This document shows, piece by piece, positions 8,108 through 16,535 of a stretch of DNA of 45,305 nucleotides. How positions within the stretch are numbered: position 1 is the stretch's first letter; each line of letters starts with the position of its first letter. Location: the IMG/VR virus record IMGVR_UViG_3300009529_000013, positions 1 to 45,305 of that record. One strand, 5' to 3'. The stretch comes from a virus. The notes under the pieces were generated by a model. It did not search any database, had not been told where the DNA came from, and saw nothing but the letters and a program-made list of their open reading frames with translations. The position numbers and the translations under genes were made by a program.

Positions 8108-8751
8108 TAAGTATTATCTTTTGTTAAATGATCAAAGAAGTTATCCAAAGCATTGTTAACTTTTTTTGTGCCCTTAACGTCTCTCCACGAATCGTCTTTT
8201 TCTTTGGGTTTGTTAACTTCTTCTGTAACACCTTCTCCTGCTGTCTTTTGTGGAACTCTACCAAAATCTGTATCAGAATCAAATATACTCATATGTCTTG
8301 TAGGCATTTGATATTTTACACCACGTTCTGTATATTCTCCGATGTTGCGAACTTCTGCATCTTTTCTTGTATCCGTATTTTGTAAAGATTTAACCATTTC
8401 GTCGATTCGTCCTTGTTTTAAAGAATTTCTTAATCTATTTATATCTTCTTTTTTCTCTAAAGTTTTTTCTTTATTAGACGGAGTATTAGCCAATCTCTCT
8501 AATATCTCAGAGTCCCAAATACTATTATTGGTTCGTGTTCCCATTTGGCTCTGTGGTCCACCGGTGTCTTTGATTTGACCAACACCAGCACTCAATATAG
8601 AATGATCGTTCCTCACATCTTCAATATGAGGTGTCTTTTCAATTGGATCTGTACTGTGTAACGGTTTTTGTTTTTCTTGAGGTACACTGGGGCCTGATAT
8701 TGCCTCTTCTAGAAATTTAATTCTATGGGCATCTTTATTTTTATTAATCAT
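8107..8751 (-). CDS. Unknown virion-cluster protein, 214 aa
   Basis: No family recognised. It is hydrophilic and charged, rich in Lys, Glu, Asp and Asn, with no signal peptide or membrane segment. The start ATG overlaps the previous stop as ATGA and is preceded by GAGGAG about 8 nt upstream, which supports this start. Its end overlaps the next gene by one base. The tight coupling on both sides places it in the same late operon as the terminase and portal. Confidence 0.85.
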   Translation of the reverse strand: MINKNKDAHRIKFLEEAISGPSVPQEKQKPLHSTDPIEKTPHIEDVRNDHSILSAGVGQIKDTGGPQSQMGTRTNNSIWDSEILERLANTPSNKEKTLEKKEDINRLRNSLKQGRIDEMVKSLQNTDTRKDAEVRNIGEYTERGVKYQMPTRHMSIFDSDTDFGRVPQKTAGEGVTEEVNKPKEKDDSWRDVKGTKKVNNALDNFFDHLTKDNT

Positions 8752-9437
8752 TTTTTTTTCTCCTCGGAGATTTTAGCCAATTTAATTAACAATCCAGATC
8801 TACCTGCTTCGATAATCTCTGTGATTGTTTGGGCCAATCTACTCCTGTCTCTATTTCTCTTCTTCGATTTTCCTGGGCCTTTTCCACCGCCGAAAATTTC
8901 ATCAAGGTCATCTCCCATCATCTGGTCTTCCTCTTCTTCTGGAGAATTAGGCTGAGAAGTAAAGTTTAAAGTAACTTTTTTCTCTTTACGCAATGCATCT
9001 GTCATTGTTAGCCCAAACTGGGCCTGAATTTCACTAACAATTTGCGTTAGATCTGGATCAGATATAGGTTTCTTTTTGCCATAATATCTATCAGGTAGAA
9101 CTATAGTAACATCCTTCACTCCACCTGGATAGATTTTTTCTTCTATAAATTCATCAGAAAACTCTTCAATCCTACGTGGAGGATATCCGAAACTTTCTAA
9201 TTTCTGATAAATGAATTCATTAACACTAGTTTCGCCATCTGGCTGTGCTTCTTGTGTTTCTTCGAGATTAACTTGTTCTGATGGTTGCTCTATGTCCATA
9301 TCTACAGACGGTCCACCTTGTTGGTCTGAAGGAAAATGATCAGAGGGACCGAGTAAATCGGTTCCCCACTGATCTCCTTGACCAGAAGGATATTGAGCTT
9401 CCATTATACGCTTCTTCCCATTGGGAACAATTGGCAT
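8748..9437 (-). CDS. Unknown virion-cluster protein, 229 aa
   Basis: No family recognised. The N-terminal ~80 residues are Gly/Gln/Glu-rich and likely disordered. The middle is more ordered (NEFIYQKLESFGYPPRRIEE; DVTIVLPDRYYG). A Lys/Arg-rich stretch after DEIFGGGKGPGKSKKRN precedes a C-terminal helix (LAQTITEIIEAGRSGLLIKL). AAGGAG lies 7 nt before the ATG. It overlaps the next gene by four bases (ATGA). Confidence 0.85.
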   Translation of the reverse strand: MPIVPNGKKRIMEAQYPSGQGDQWGTDLLGPSDHFPSDQQGGPSVDMDIEQPSEQVNLEETQEAQPDGETSVNEFIYQKLESFGYPPRRIEEFSDEFIEEKIYPGGVKDVTIVLPDRYYGKKKPISDPDLTQIVSEIQAQFGLTMTDALRKEKKVTLNFTSQPNSPEEEEDQMMGDDLDEIFGGGKGPGKSKKRNRDRSRLAQTITEIIEAGRSGLLIKLAKISEEKKK

Positions 9438-9482
9438 ACTGACTCTCCTTGGCTTAAGGCCAATAAAACGACTTATCCTATA

Positions 9483-10049
9483 TTATTTCTCGGCAAGCAT
9501 TGCGTCGACGTAATCAGCAGGATAGAGAGTCCTCCAGTATGTTCTCAACATTTCTTTGGTTGGTGCGTTCAAAGCTGATAGTTTGATGAAAGATATTTTC
9601 TGAGAAGCTTCTTTTTCTTCATCCTTCTCATCATCCTCTTCTTTTGTCTCAGATTCTTTGTCATCGTCATTATCGTCATCTTTATCGTCATCATCTTTCT
9701 TTTCACTGCCAAAAGGTTTTGCCTGTTTGTCACCAAAGTTCTCAACTCCACCAGCTTCTTTGACTTCTTCCTTTGTGTCACATTCTACTTTTGGCTCATT
9801 AACTAGCTTTGCCTCTGCTTCAGGCTGTCCGCTACTTGGGGCTTCACTGTTATCAGCTTTCCCGGACTTCCCCTTTTCCTTTTTTGGATCATTGACTAAC
9901 TTTGCTTCTGCTTCAGGCTGTCCACTACTTGGGGCTTCGTCTTTTTCTGCCGTCTTAACCATTTCTTCGGCTTTTTTAGCCAGAATTTTCTGAGTAAAAT
10001 CAGCGAAATCTCCAGGTTGTAGATTGATCTTATTGGTTACGAACTTCAT
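9483..10049 (-). CDS. Acidic repeat-containing virion-cluster protein, 188 aa
   Basis: Function unknown. Two copies of a 19-residue unit (EAPSSGQPEAEAKLVNDPK and EAPSSGQPEAEAKLVNEPK) lie at residues 38-56 and 69-87. They are followed by a strongly acidic Asp/Glu/Lys tract (about residues 117-148) and an ordered C-terminus (KISFIKLSALNAPTKEMLRT). An acidic disordered protein in a head cluster could be a scaffold or decoration protein, but nothing proves this. AAGGAG lies 6 nt before the ATG. Confidence 0.85.
   Translation of the reverse strand: MKFVTNKINLQPGDFADFTQKILAKKAEEMVKTAEKDEAPSSGQPEAEAKLVNDPKKEKGKSGKADNSEAPSSGQPEAEAKLVNEPKVECDTKEEVKEAGGVENFGDKQAKPFGSEKKDDDDKDDDNDDDKESETKEEDDEKDEEKEASQKISFIKLSALNAPTKEMLRTYWRTLYPADYVDAMLAEK
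9798..9945 (-). repeat. Two-copy 57-bp repeat inside the acidic protein gene
   Basis: The two copies encode the EAPSSGQPEAEAKLVN unit and differ mostly at synonymous positions (for example ctagctttgcc versus ctaactttgct on the plus strand). This shows an older duplication kept under protein-level selection. Confidence 0.75.
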
Positions 10050-10063
10050 ATGTAACTCCTTAT

Positions 10064-10083
10064 ATTGTACTATATAATTGTAC
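10064..10083. promoter_or_regulatory. Direct repeat ATTGTAC-N6-ATTGTAC in the 105-bp gap of the head cluster
   Basis: The gap 10050-10154 is the longest wholly non-coding stretch in the head cluster. It contains two ATTGTAC copies 13 bp apart (start to start) with TATATA between them, just upstream of the AAGGAG of the 188-aa gene. It could be a regulatory site or an internal promoter; no function is shown. Confidence 0.25.
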
Positions 10084-10154
10084 TTGTTTCTATACTTACT
10101 TTATTTTCCTTGATAATCCTTCACTTTTTTTGTAATATTTTCTATCATTTTTAG

Positions 10155-11516
10155 TTATGGCTCATCGATTGGCCTTTTTGATACTGGCTTTCTTCTCCTT
10201 GGTGCTGCCGGTGGTGATGTATTTATATTTGTTCCGGTGGCAGGAACATTCGGGCTGGTTGCTGGTGTTGCTGTTGGGGCTTCTGCTGTTTGCTGACCGC
10301 CACTAACTTTCGTTTTAGCTATTTCTAGTAATCTAATTATTGCATCAATTTCTTTAGCTAGTTCGGCATCACCTTTTCCTTTTTTAATATCAGTTAAATA
10401 TTTTTCAAGAGGCGTTAATGCACCTTTACGATCAGTGGCTATTGGAGTATCTGTAGGTCCACCGGTTCCACCTGCTGGTGGTGCTTGAGACGTTGAGGCA
10501 GCAGGAGGACCTGAAGGTGCATATGGATTTCTTTCCTGAATATTCATCGGGTCCATCTGATCAACACCTACAATTATATTAGAAATATTTCTTCGACCAG
10601 CCTGTAAAGTCTGCATAGAAGGGTTATTTGTTGTAGCAGCAATTACTGTCTGAATTTTTTGTAATAGATTTATAGCATCTTGTCTTTTCAGTTTCATCCC
10701 TTGTGCTTTTCGCTGTATCTCATTTAATTTGGAAGTAGCCTGATTGTATAAATTGTCTATTACTCCTTGCATGGGATTGCCATGTTGTATATTAATAATG
10801 GCATTTTGGTAATACTCGTCAATCTGAGATATCATTTTCTTTATGGCATCCATATTTTCTTTGCCCCATCCACCGAACCATCCGGGTACATTAAACTTCT
10901 CTTTCAACCAATCTCCCATCTGTGCCTCTTTTACTAATTCATTTGCGACACCAGTAAGAGTAGCAGCTTCTTTATTTTGTTTATGTCTTTTTAGATAAGT
11001 AGCCACTTTTGTTAATTCTTGTAATTCATCTATAAATGAGTTATCATATTTTTCGATATTGTCTTGTATAGTGGCATGAACTGCAACTCCAATTTCAACT
11101 CCTGCTCTGACTCTTTTTGTCATTTCCTTATGAAATGTTTGTGCTGCTGTCTTAATTGTGTTCTGCATATTTTTTCCGGCAAATTTAAAAGTGCCTATGT
11201 TTTCTGCATACTTTTCCCAACCACTTTCAGAATCATTAATAGATTCCAGGTATTCTTCATGACACGCAGTCCACACTTCTTGTGCAGTCTTCGTCGTATC
11301 TGTTGCTCTTTTCTGTCTATAGCAATTATCCCAGCAACGAGTGTTTCTGATCCAATATCCTCCCCCGCCTACGAATTGGGCAGTTTTGATATTGACAAGA
11401 TTTCTAGCCACAGCTGTTAATTTTTTAGCTAGTTTTGGCTTATTTTTACCGTCGTAATAATCAGCCATATCCGTAATTGTCTTAATAGATATTGGAAAAT
11501 TTGATTGTTCAGTCAT
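10155..11516 (-). CDS. Unknown helical virion-cluster protein, 453 aa
   Basis: No family recognised. The N-terminal ~300 residues are mostly amphipathic helix (KNKPKLAKKLTAVARNLV; LKRHKQNKEAATLTGVANEL). A Cys-containing patch reads YWIRNTRCWDNCYRQKRATD. There follows a Pro/Ala/Thr-rich linker, a helix (DAELAKEIDAIIRLLEIAKT) and a Pro-rich basic tail. The two segments LAKKLTAVARNLVNIKTAQ and EAATLTGVANELVKEAQ resemble each other, hinting at an internal duplication. AAGGGTG precedes the ATG. Confidence 0.85.
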   Translation of the reverse strand: MTEQSNFPISIKTITDMADYYDGKNKPKLAKKLTAVARNLVNIKTAQFVGGGGYWIRNTRCWDNCYRQKRATDTTKTAQEVWTACHEEYLESINDSESGWEKYAENIGTFKFAGKNMQNTIKTAAQTFHKEMTKRVRAGVEIGVAVHATIQDNIEKYDNSFIDELQELTKVATYLKRHKQNKEAATLTGVANELVKEAQMGDWLKEKFNVPGWFGGWGKENMDAIKKMISQIDEYYQNAIINIQHGNPMQGVIDNLYNQATSKLNEIQRKAQGMKLKRQDAINLLQKIQTVIAATTNNPSMQTLQAGRRNISNIIVGVDQMDPMNIQERNPYAPSGPPAASTSQAPPAGGTGGPTDTPIATDRKGALTPLEKYLTDIKKGKGDAELAKEIDAIIRLLEIAKTKVSGGQQTAEAPTATPATSPNVPATGTNINTSPPAAPRRRKPVSKRPIDEP

Positions 11517-11530
11517 AATATAACACCCTT

Positions 11531-12184
11531 TTACATTAAATTTTTGTTTTCTCTATCATGTTCTCTTTTCTGCTTCCTTTTTCTTAATCTTCTCTTATAG
11601 TTATGCTGCACTGTTGAGAAGTTAAATTTCGGTTCAAACTGTTGCCCTATAAAATCATACTTCTGTACATTCTCTAGCCTAAAAGCTCTAACAAATGAAA
11701 TTCCTCCTTGAGCAGCCATCCCGCTTGCTTCGGCTGTCTCATCCCATGTCACTAATATTCTTTTCAAAGTAGTACGAGCCCAAAAATCTCCGTGAGGTTC
11801 TATTTCTCTTATAATATAAGTCCCTTTCACAGTGATATAATGAAGTCTCATTACTTCTCTGTTTTCTTTGCCCCATCGGAATGCCTGGAATAACGTACTA
11901 AATTCTGGATATTCCTTTTCTTCTATTTCCTTACCTTCCGGTTCTGTTGGCAATTCTCCTTTATCTTCTCTGTCATCTACTAAAAAATCTGATCCAATGT
12001 CATCAGGAGTTAATGTATCTAAAGCGTCGGCGAAAGGTCTATTGCCGTCCTTTAGAGTTGGACGACGCATTTGTATCCCCAATTGATTGTAAACAGGCTG
12101 CCCAAACTCGTCATACAAGTATGGATCGTTTGGGTCCACAGGTGCTACTTGAGCGAACTTTTTAGTGGATATTATCCTTACCAT
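11531..12184 (-). CDS. Unknown virion-cluster protein, 217 aa
   Basis: No family recognised. The N-terminus (MVRIISTKKFAQVAPVDPND) is followed by an acidic middle, then an ordered C-terminal half with many aromatics (FQAFRWGKENREVMRLHYIT; FDFIGQQFEP-like), ending in a strongly basic tail (YKRRLRKRKQKREHDRENKN). The start overlaps the end of the preceding gene by 7 nt and has only a weak purine stretch (CGGGG) upstream, so translation is probably coupled. Confidence 0.8.
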   Translation of the reverse strand: MVRIISTKKFAQVAPVDPNDPYLYDEFGQPVYNQLGIQMRRPTLKDGNRPFADALDTLTPDDIGSDFLVDDREDKGELPTEPEGKEIEEKEYPEFSTLFQAFRWGKENREVMRLHYITVKGTYIIREIEPHGDFWARTTLKRILVTWDETAEASGMAAQGGISFVRAFRLENVQKYDFIGQQFEPKFNFSTVQHNYKRRLRKRKQKREHDRENKNLM

Positions 12185-12519
12185 TCTGCCCCGGACTCAT
12201 CTAAATCTGGTACTTGTGATTGTTTCTGAAGCCATTTTTGAATCGCCTGTTGTATGTATTCTATCTCTTGAGGTTCTAGTGTAACAGGTCTGCCAGTATC
12301 ATTCTCAATCGCGTCATATAATTCAAGACTAGCAGCAAATCCAGTGTGTGGGTCTCCAGCTTCGAAATCATAACTAACTGTTACAGGTATTTCAACTCCA
12401 TCTCTTATGATCTCTGCTTCCCACTTATCAGAACTATCCTGTGGCTCCTGCCACACGGGTTTATCTGGGAACCTATCAATCGCCTTTTTTTCATATGAGG
12501 AAGTTTTAATAACTCTCAT
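12178..12519 (-). CDS. Unknown small protein, 113 aa
   Basis: No family recognised. It is acidic, with an apparent beta segment (KWEAEIIRDGVEIPVTVSYD) and a C-terminal helix (EIEYIQQAIQKWLQKQS). AGGAG lies 5 nt before the ATG. It sits between the DUF192 gene and the 217-aa gene and overlaps the latter by 7 nt. Confidence 0.8.
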   Translation of the reverse strand: MRVIKTSSYEKKAIDRFPDKPVWQEPQDSSDKWEAEIIRDGVEIPVTVSYDFEAGDPHTGFAASLELYDAIENDTGRPVTLEPQEIEYIQQAIQKWLQKQSQVPDLDESGAEW

Positions 12520-12527
12520 TTTTTCTC

Positions 12528-12938
12528 CTAGCTAAAAATATCTCTTAAAGATATATCAGGGACTTTATCGTCCGGATTAAACACAATTATATCTGTATTG
12601 TCTTCTCTCTCTATCCTTATTACGTCACCAACTTTAATTCCATTAGAACCAAAATATCCGTCATTGGCTTCTAATGCCATACAACATTCTTCATCACTAG
12701 CAACAGCCGTCAAGTCATAAGGTTTTATTCTTCCTATTTTTGTTATTTTATTATCATTGGAAATAAAAGCAATATCTAGTGGAATAAATGTGTTCATTCC
12801 CCAGAATTGCAATTTCCTGGATTGAGGGAATTTGAATAACATTCCAGCATGCTTGGGAAGATGTTTTCGAAACATCAGTCCCTGCTGGTGTTCATAGGGC
12901 GTACTCGCAACCTCTATATATAAAACTTTTTTTCGCAC
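12528..12938 (-). CDS. DUF192 family protein, 136 aa (GTG start)
   Basis: The sequence follows the DUF192 pattern: an early strand (LYIEVASTPYEHQQGLMFRK), a GMLFKF motif, the FWGMNTFIPLDIAFI core, and GIKVGDVIRIE near the end. DUF192 proteins are small beta-rich domains of unclear function found in bacteria and archaea, often exported; this copy lacks a signal peptide. The start is GTG, directly after the preceding stop, with AAGAGG 9 nt upstream. It is unusual to see this family inside a phage head cluster; a structural role is possible but unproven. Confidence 0.85.
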   Translation of the reverse strand: MRKKVLYIEVASTPYEHQQGLMFRKHLPKHAGMLFKFPQSRKLQFWGMNTFIPLDIAFISNDNKITKIGRIKPYDLTAVASDEECCMALEANDGYFGSNGIKVGDVIRIEREDNTDIIVFNPDDKVPDISLRDIFS

Positions 12939-13406
12939 TTAATTCAACCTCTTATAATTAAACCTATTTCTATATAATTCATCTTCAAAATTATCAGCGT
13001 CTTTTCCTTCATCAATTTGGAATGTTATACTTGTATTATCTTTGTCAACTATAGAAATGTCAAGACTACTATGATTCATGAATTTGTTAAACCATTGTTC
13101 AGCCGGGTTTATTTCCTCTTTAGTGACAACTATTTTGTCATAAGTCGTAGGTCTTGGCCTCATACACCATATACCTCTTACCCCAAGAACATCTTTCTGA
13201 ATTTGAGTGGCTTCTTTTTCGGGAATTTTATATAAAATACCATTTTTTGGCACTTCTACGAATTTTTCTTCTTTGTAATCGAAGTCTAACTTAGTGCATT
13301 CAAATGTTTGCATCTTGCCATAGAACTTATCATACCAAAGAAGAGTCCGCTTGACGGGCTCTTTTTTGGGAACTCTTCTCGTTTGTTTGTATACTACGAA
13401 TTTCAT
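12939..13406 (-). CDS. Unknown virion-cluster protein, 155 aa
   Basis: No family recognised. It begins MKFVVYKQTRRVPKKEPVK and appears beta-rich. I chose ATG 13406, one base after the TGA of the preceding gene; an in-frame ATG at 13439 would overlap that gene by 32 nt. A GGTGGAG sequence lies about 14 nt upstream, which is a long spacing, so the start is not certain. The stop abuts the GTG of the DUF192 gene. Confidence 0.75.
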   Translation of the reverse strand: MKFVVYKQTRRVPKKEPVKRTLLWYDKFYGKMQTFECTKLDFDYKEEKFVEVPKNGILYKIPEKEATQIQKDVLGVRGIWCMRPRPTTYDKIVVTKEEINPAEQWFNKFMNHSSLDISIVDKDNTSITFQIDEGKDADNFEDELYRNRFNYKRLN

Positions 13407-13407
13407 A

Positions 13408-14190
13408 TCATATAAATCTACTCCACCAATCATCCTCATTTTTACTTCCTTTTTTCTTTTTCTTTATATTTGCTTGTGCTACTCGTATATCGATTGGAGT
13501 ATCATAATCCTTTTCTAATGCACAACGGTTGTCTCCTAAAATCATAATTTTGATGATTTCGGACCCCATATTTGTAATTTCCAGATTATTTCCAATTGGT
13601 TTTACAAGTCCTTCTTTGCACATATAGTCTACATCTTTTGAAGAAAGGTTTGATGGTTTTCTGTATCTAGTGTGACTTATTTTGTTACCTTTGCTGGACC
13701 ATAGTCTAAATAACGCATCTGCCGCCTGTGTCTTCTGTTGTGATTCAGGAGATTGCATCTGCAAAAACGTATTCATAGTAGAGTTTTGGGATTCTTTGTT
13801 TGATTTTTCTGATACACCCAATTTATTCATTTTGAATATTTCATTTTTTGAATAGTTTTTCAGTCTGCCAAATGGAAGTACAGTAACATCTTCGTGATAT
13901 GACCTCAAATACCTTGGCATCACTCTGTGAGCACGTGTGTTCTCTGAGTGGACAATAATAGGAGTTGACGATGCCACTTTGTTATTTTTCATTTCCCATG
14001 CTAAATCTTCGCCGGTAAAATGAGGACTACTTAGATCTCTATCAAGAAAAATAATATCAAACTGTTTGTTGGTTAATTCATTCAATGCGTCATTCACATC
14101 AGCCGTAATAATTAATTCACAGTCGGAAAAAGTTTTTTTGAACCATTCTATTCTTAGTGGACAATCTTCTAATATGAAAATCCTATTCAT
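13408..14190 (-). CDS. Receiver-like protein (cyclic-phosphate processing receiver type), 260 aa
   Basis: The N-terminal ~105 residues resemble a receiver fold: MNRIFILEDCPLRIEWFKK (acidic pocket ED), DIIFLDRDLSS with the phospho-acceptor-like Asp, then a GEDLAWEM helix and a STPIIVHSEN strand. This matches the 'cyclic-phosphate processing receiver' family, which occurs as small stand-alone proteins. The C-terminal ~130 residues are unassigned and end in a Lys-rich tail. The start is ATG 14190 because GGGGTGA lies directly upstream; a longer reading from 14253 would overlap the preceding gene by 58 nt. Why a receiver-like protein sits in a head operon is not evident. Confidence 0.75.
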   Translation of the reverse strand: MNRIFILEDCPLRIEWFKKTFSDCELIITADVNDALNELTNKQFDIIFLDRDLSSPHFTGEDLAWEMKNNKVASSTPIIVHSENTRAHRVMPRYLRSYHEDVTVLPFGRLKNYSKNEIFKMNKLGVSEKSNKESQNSTMNTFLQMQSPESQQKTQAADALFRLWSSKGNKISHTRYRKPSNLSSKDVDYMCKEGLVKPIGNNLEITNMGSEIIKIMILGDNRCALEKDYDTPIDIRVAQANIKKKKKGSKNEDDWWSRFI

Positions 14191-14195
14191 TTTTT

Positions 14196-15011
14196 TCACC
14201 CCATTAATTGATTTCTTGACGGATACGGACTCTCCGTGGTTCTTTGAGTCCACGCAAAAGGTTCATTCCTCATCTCTCTCCAATAGTGTCCTTCTCCTGC
14301 TCGCCCATAGGGGTCATTGTAATAATCAAAACCTTTTTTATATCTTCTCTGTCTCTTTTTGTCTCTATCTCTTCCCATTAATTCTTCAACGATATCATGC
14401 CAAGGATATCTTCGTTCGAGCATTGGTAGGTCTAGATTGGCCCAAGGACCGGATATACCTCTTGCTGTTTTTATCTGCATTTGAGATAACTTAGTTGGTC
14501 CAAATTTAGCAAAACGGAGTAATGTCTGTATGTAAGCTAACAACGACATTTTTCTGAAAATCCAATCTAAAATGATTTTATTATCAGGTAATGTCAGGAT
14601 TATATCTTTTGGAAATTGTGTATAATCTTTTTCTAATGCGATTTTTATTTGTCGAGGTAAAATTTGTCGTAATTCTGTGTCAGTGAAAACAAAATTTTCG
14701 CATACAAATAGAATTAAATCATTCAAATCTTTTATAGAATGGATAAATAACTTTAAAGATAATTCATCGAGAGGGTCTTTTGTCCCAAATGGCTGTTCCT
14801 GCTGTAGAATTAACAATAAATCTCTTAACTCTTTTTCAAAGACCTTACCATTATTTATAAGTCTTTTTTTTACACTTCCAAGTGCTTTGTCTATCTTTGT
14901 TTTTATATATCTTTTGTTATCGCTATCATAAATCGAACATTCTCTGGCATTAACCAGTTTAATGCCAAAGATCGCAAGTTCTCCAGTAAGAGTGTCCCAA
15001 GTATTAAGCAT
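14196..15011 (-). CDS. Unknown virion-cluster protein, 271 aa
   Basis: No family recognised. It is mainly helical (FEKELRDLLLILQQEQPFG; ILDWIFRKMSLLAYIQTLLR), with an Arg/Lys-rich region (DRDKKRQRRYKKG) and a Tyr/Pro/Arg-rich tail. The start lies three bases after the TAA that ends the frameshifted reading of the small upstream gene (15015), so it is probably coupled to it. No strong ribosome binding site is visible. Confidence 0.85.
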   Translation of the reverse strand: MLNTWDTLTGELAIFGIKLVNARECSIYDSDNKRYIKTKIDKALGSVKKRLINNGKVFEKELRDLLLILQQEQPFGTKDPLDELSLKLFIHSIKDLNDLILFVCENFVFTDTELRQILPRQIKIALEKDYTQFPKDIILTLPDNKIILDWIFRKMSLLAYIQTLLRFAKFGPTKLSQMQIKTARGISGPWANLDLPMLERRYPWHDIVEELMGRDRDKKRQRRYKKGFDYYNDPYGRAGEGHYWREMRNEPFAWTQRTTESPYPSRNQLMG

Positions 15012-15045
15012 TTCTTATTCTTTTGCAGTTTTTGTCATGGTGTCT

Positions 15046-15195
15046 TCATCTTTCCCCCCCAAAGAGACACATTCCTTTAAGAATGGGAGGAATTGAGGAT
15101 ATAACCTGTATCCCCGTTATAGCCATTTTCCTAGAACTTATCCTAACACAATTTGTTTTTATATTTACAGAATTATTAATGACTTTTAATTTCAC
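15046..15195 (-). CDS. Small protein with a G7-run frame break (49 aa as read; 59 aa if one G is skipped)
   Basis: The GTG start overlaps the preceding stop as GTGA and has GAGGA 6 nt upstream. The frame reads VKLKVINNSVNIKTNCVRIS to GMCLFGGER and stops at TGA 15046. Removing one base from the G7 run at 15054-15060 gives FGGKDEDTMTKTAKE and a TAA at 15015, three bases before the next ATG. That perfect fit to the operon spacing suggests the longer product is the real one, by +1 recoding or after correcting an indel. Function unknown. Confidence 0.6.
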   Translation of the reverse strand: MKLKVINNSVNIKTNCVRISSRKMAITGIQVISSIPPILKGMCLFGGER

Positions 15196-16022
15196 TCGAT
15201 TTCCTCGTTCATTGTTGCCTTTTTAACTCCAGTCTTTTTAACTCTAGTTTTTTTAACCTTTTTGGTTTTCTTTGCTTTCTTGCTAAGGATAGGATGCTCG
15301 GCAATTCGTGCAGATGTCTGTTCTTGGTCAACAAATCCCAAGTCAGGGACTTCATTCTCATAAACCAGATCTACATCTCCAAGATCCGGAACCGGCAAAG
15401 TCTTCTTTTTAGCCTTTTTGCTTGTCTTTTTGGCAATCTTTCTCGTTGGTTCTGGTGCGTCAAAATCAATTTCACCAGATTGAATCGACAAATCCATCGT
15501 TGATAAATCACTCATCACCTTTTTTCTGCCTTCTTGTGTATTTAATGCCTGTTGATTGCTACCGTCCCAAACAAGAGGGGTTGTATGCGTATCATCAAAG
15601 TCCCGAGGGTCAATTTCGAATTCGCTGTCCTGTACGGCGGTCTTCGCATTAATTTCCTTAACAACTTCGTTAATATCTTTACCATTAGCATTTTTGCTTC
15701 TAAATAAAACCTTGGATTTTTTCGTTGGAGGTTCTGGAATAAGATCTTCTACTTCTACTTCTTCCTCTTCTTCCTCTTCCTCAAAATCTTCTCTAAATGG
15801 ACTATCAGGACCATCAACAAATGCCTCATCCGGTATAATTATATCAACATTAACAGGTTCCTCGATAAGAAAACCATTCTTTAATGATGATTGTATGTCA
15901 CTCTTCTGAAAATCTTCTTCTTCCAGCATTATTACGTGTCCACTTTGTATTGGATAATTAATGCTTGGGATAACGATCTCGCCTCTAATTTTGGCCGGGT
16001 TAACTCTTAATTTGTGATTCAT
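15192..16022 (-). CDS. Unknown protein with acidic middle and histone-like basic tail, 276 aa
   Basis: No family recognised. The N-terminal ~60 residues look like a small beta domain (KLRVNPAKIRGEIVIPSI). An almost pure Glu run follows (FEEEEEEEEVEVED, about residues 79-92). The C-terminus is Lys-rich with repeated KK(A/T)KK and VKKT units, like H1-type DNA-binding tails. It could bind DNA or RNA, or be a disordered head protein. AAAGGAG lies 7 nt before the ATG, which overlaps the previous gene by four bases. Confidence 0.85.
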   Translation of the reverse strand: MNHKLRVNPAKIRGEIVIPSINYPIQSGHVIMLEEEDFQKSDIQSSLKNGFLIEEPVNVDIIIPDEAFVDGPDSPFREDFEEEEEEEEVEVEDLIPEPPTKKSKVLFRSKNANGKDINEVVKEINAKTAVQDSEFEIDPRDFDDTHTTPLVWDGSNQQALNTQEGRKKVMSDLSTMDLSIQSGEIDFDAPEPTRKIAKKTSKKAKKKTLPVPDLGDVDLVYENEVPDLGFVDQEQTSARIAEHPILSKKAKKTKKVKKTRVKKTGVKKATMNEEIE

Positions 16023-16534
16023 GAAAAATCTCCTTTAACTCTCTCTCTAACTGACCTATATCTCTTATGTATTCGACCAATTCCTTCATTCATATTCTGA
16101 ATTCTGTCTACATCCTTTTGCCAAATTTCGTTATCTGGGACTGGCCTTTCTCTTTCATCGATAAAAGTATCATCATTTCCGCCTCTTCCGGTCAGATTTC
16201 CACTCCTTAAATCCATTGCTCTTTGATCCTTAGTCTCAGTGATAAACATATGGTCCGATGCGGGAATGTCCCTTTTTCTTTGTTCGTCATATTCATCCTC
16301 TCTAGCACTGATCCCCCGTGGAAAACCTTTTCTAGCTCTCGTTCCACCCAGTGAAGATGATCCTGACATGCCACTTTCATCTCCTCTTTGTGTTAAATAT
16401 GATAGCCCATCGGATATTTCCCCCGGAACGCCGTGTGCATACGGGTCTTTGATAGGATCGTTCATCCTTTCAATATTCCCACGCAATGCAAATACTTCAC
16501 GATGTGAGAAATTACTTGTAATAATAATTCTCAT
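16019..16534 (-). CDS. Unknown virion-cluster protein, 171 aa
   Basis: No family recognised. It is hydrophilic and rich in Asp, Arg, Gly and Ser (ARKGFPRGISAREDEYDEQR). ATG 16534 follows the preceding TAA by two bases; the alternative start at codon 24 (MNDPIKDPYAHG) has GAAAGG touching the ATG, so the true N-terminus is uncertain. It overlaps the next gene by four bases. Confidence 0.75.
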   Translation of the reverse strand: MRIIITSNFSHREVFALRGNIERMNDPIKDPYAHGVPGEISDGLSYLTQRGDESGMSGSSSLGGTRARKGFPRGISAREDEYDEQRKRDIPASDHMFITETKDQRAMDLRSGNLTGRGGNDDTFIDERERPVPDNEIWQKDVDRIQNMNEGIGRIHKRYRSVRERVKGDFS

Positions 16535-16535
16535 C

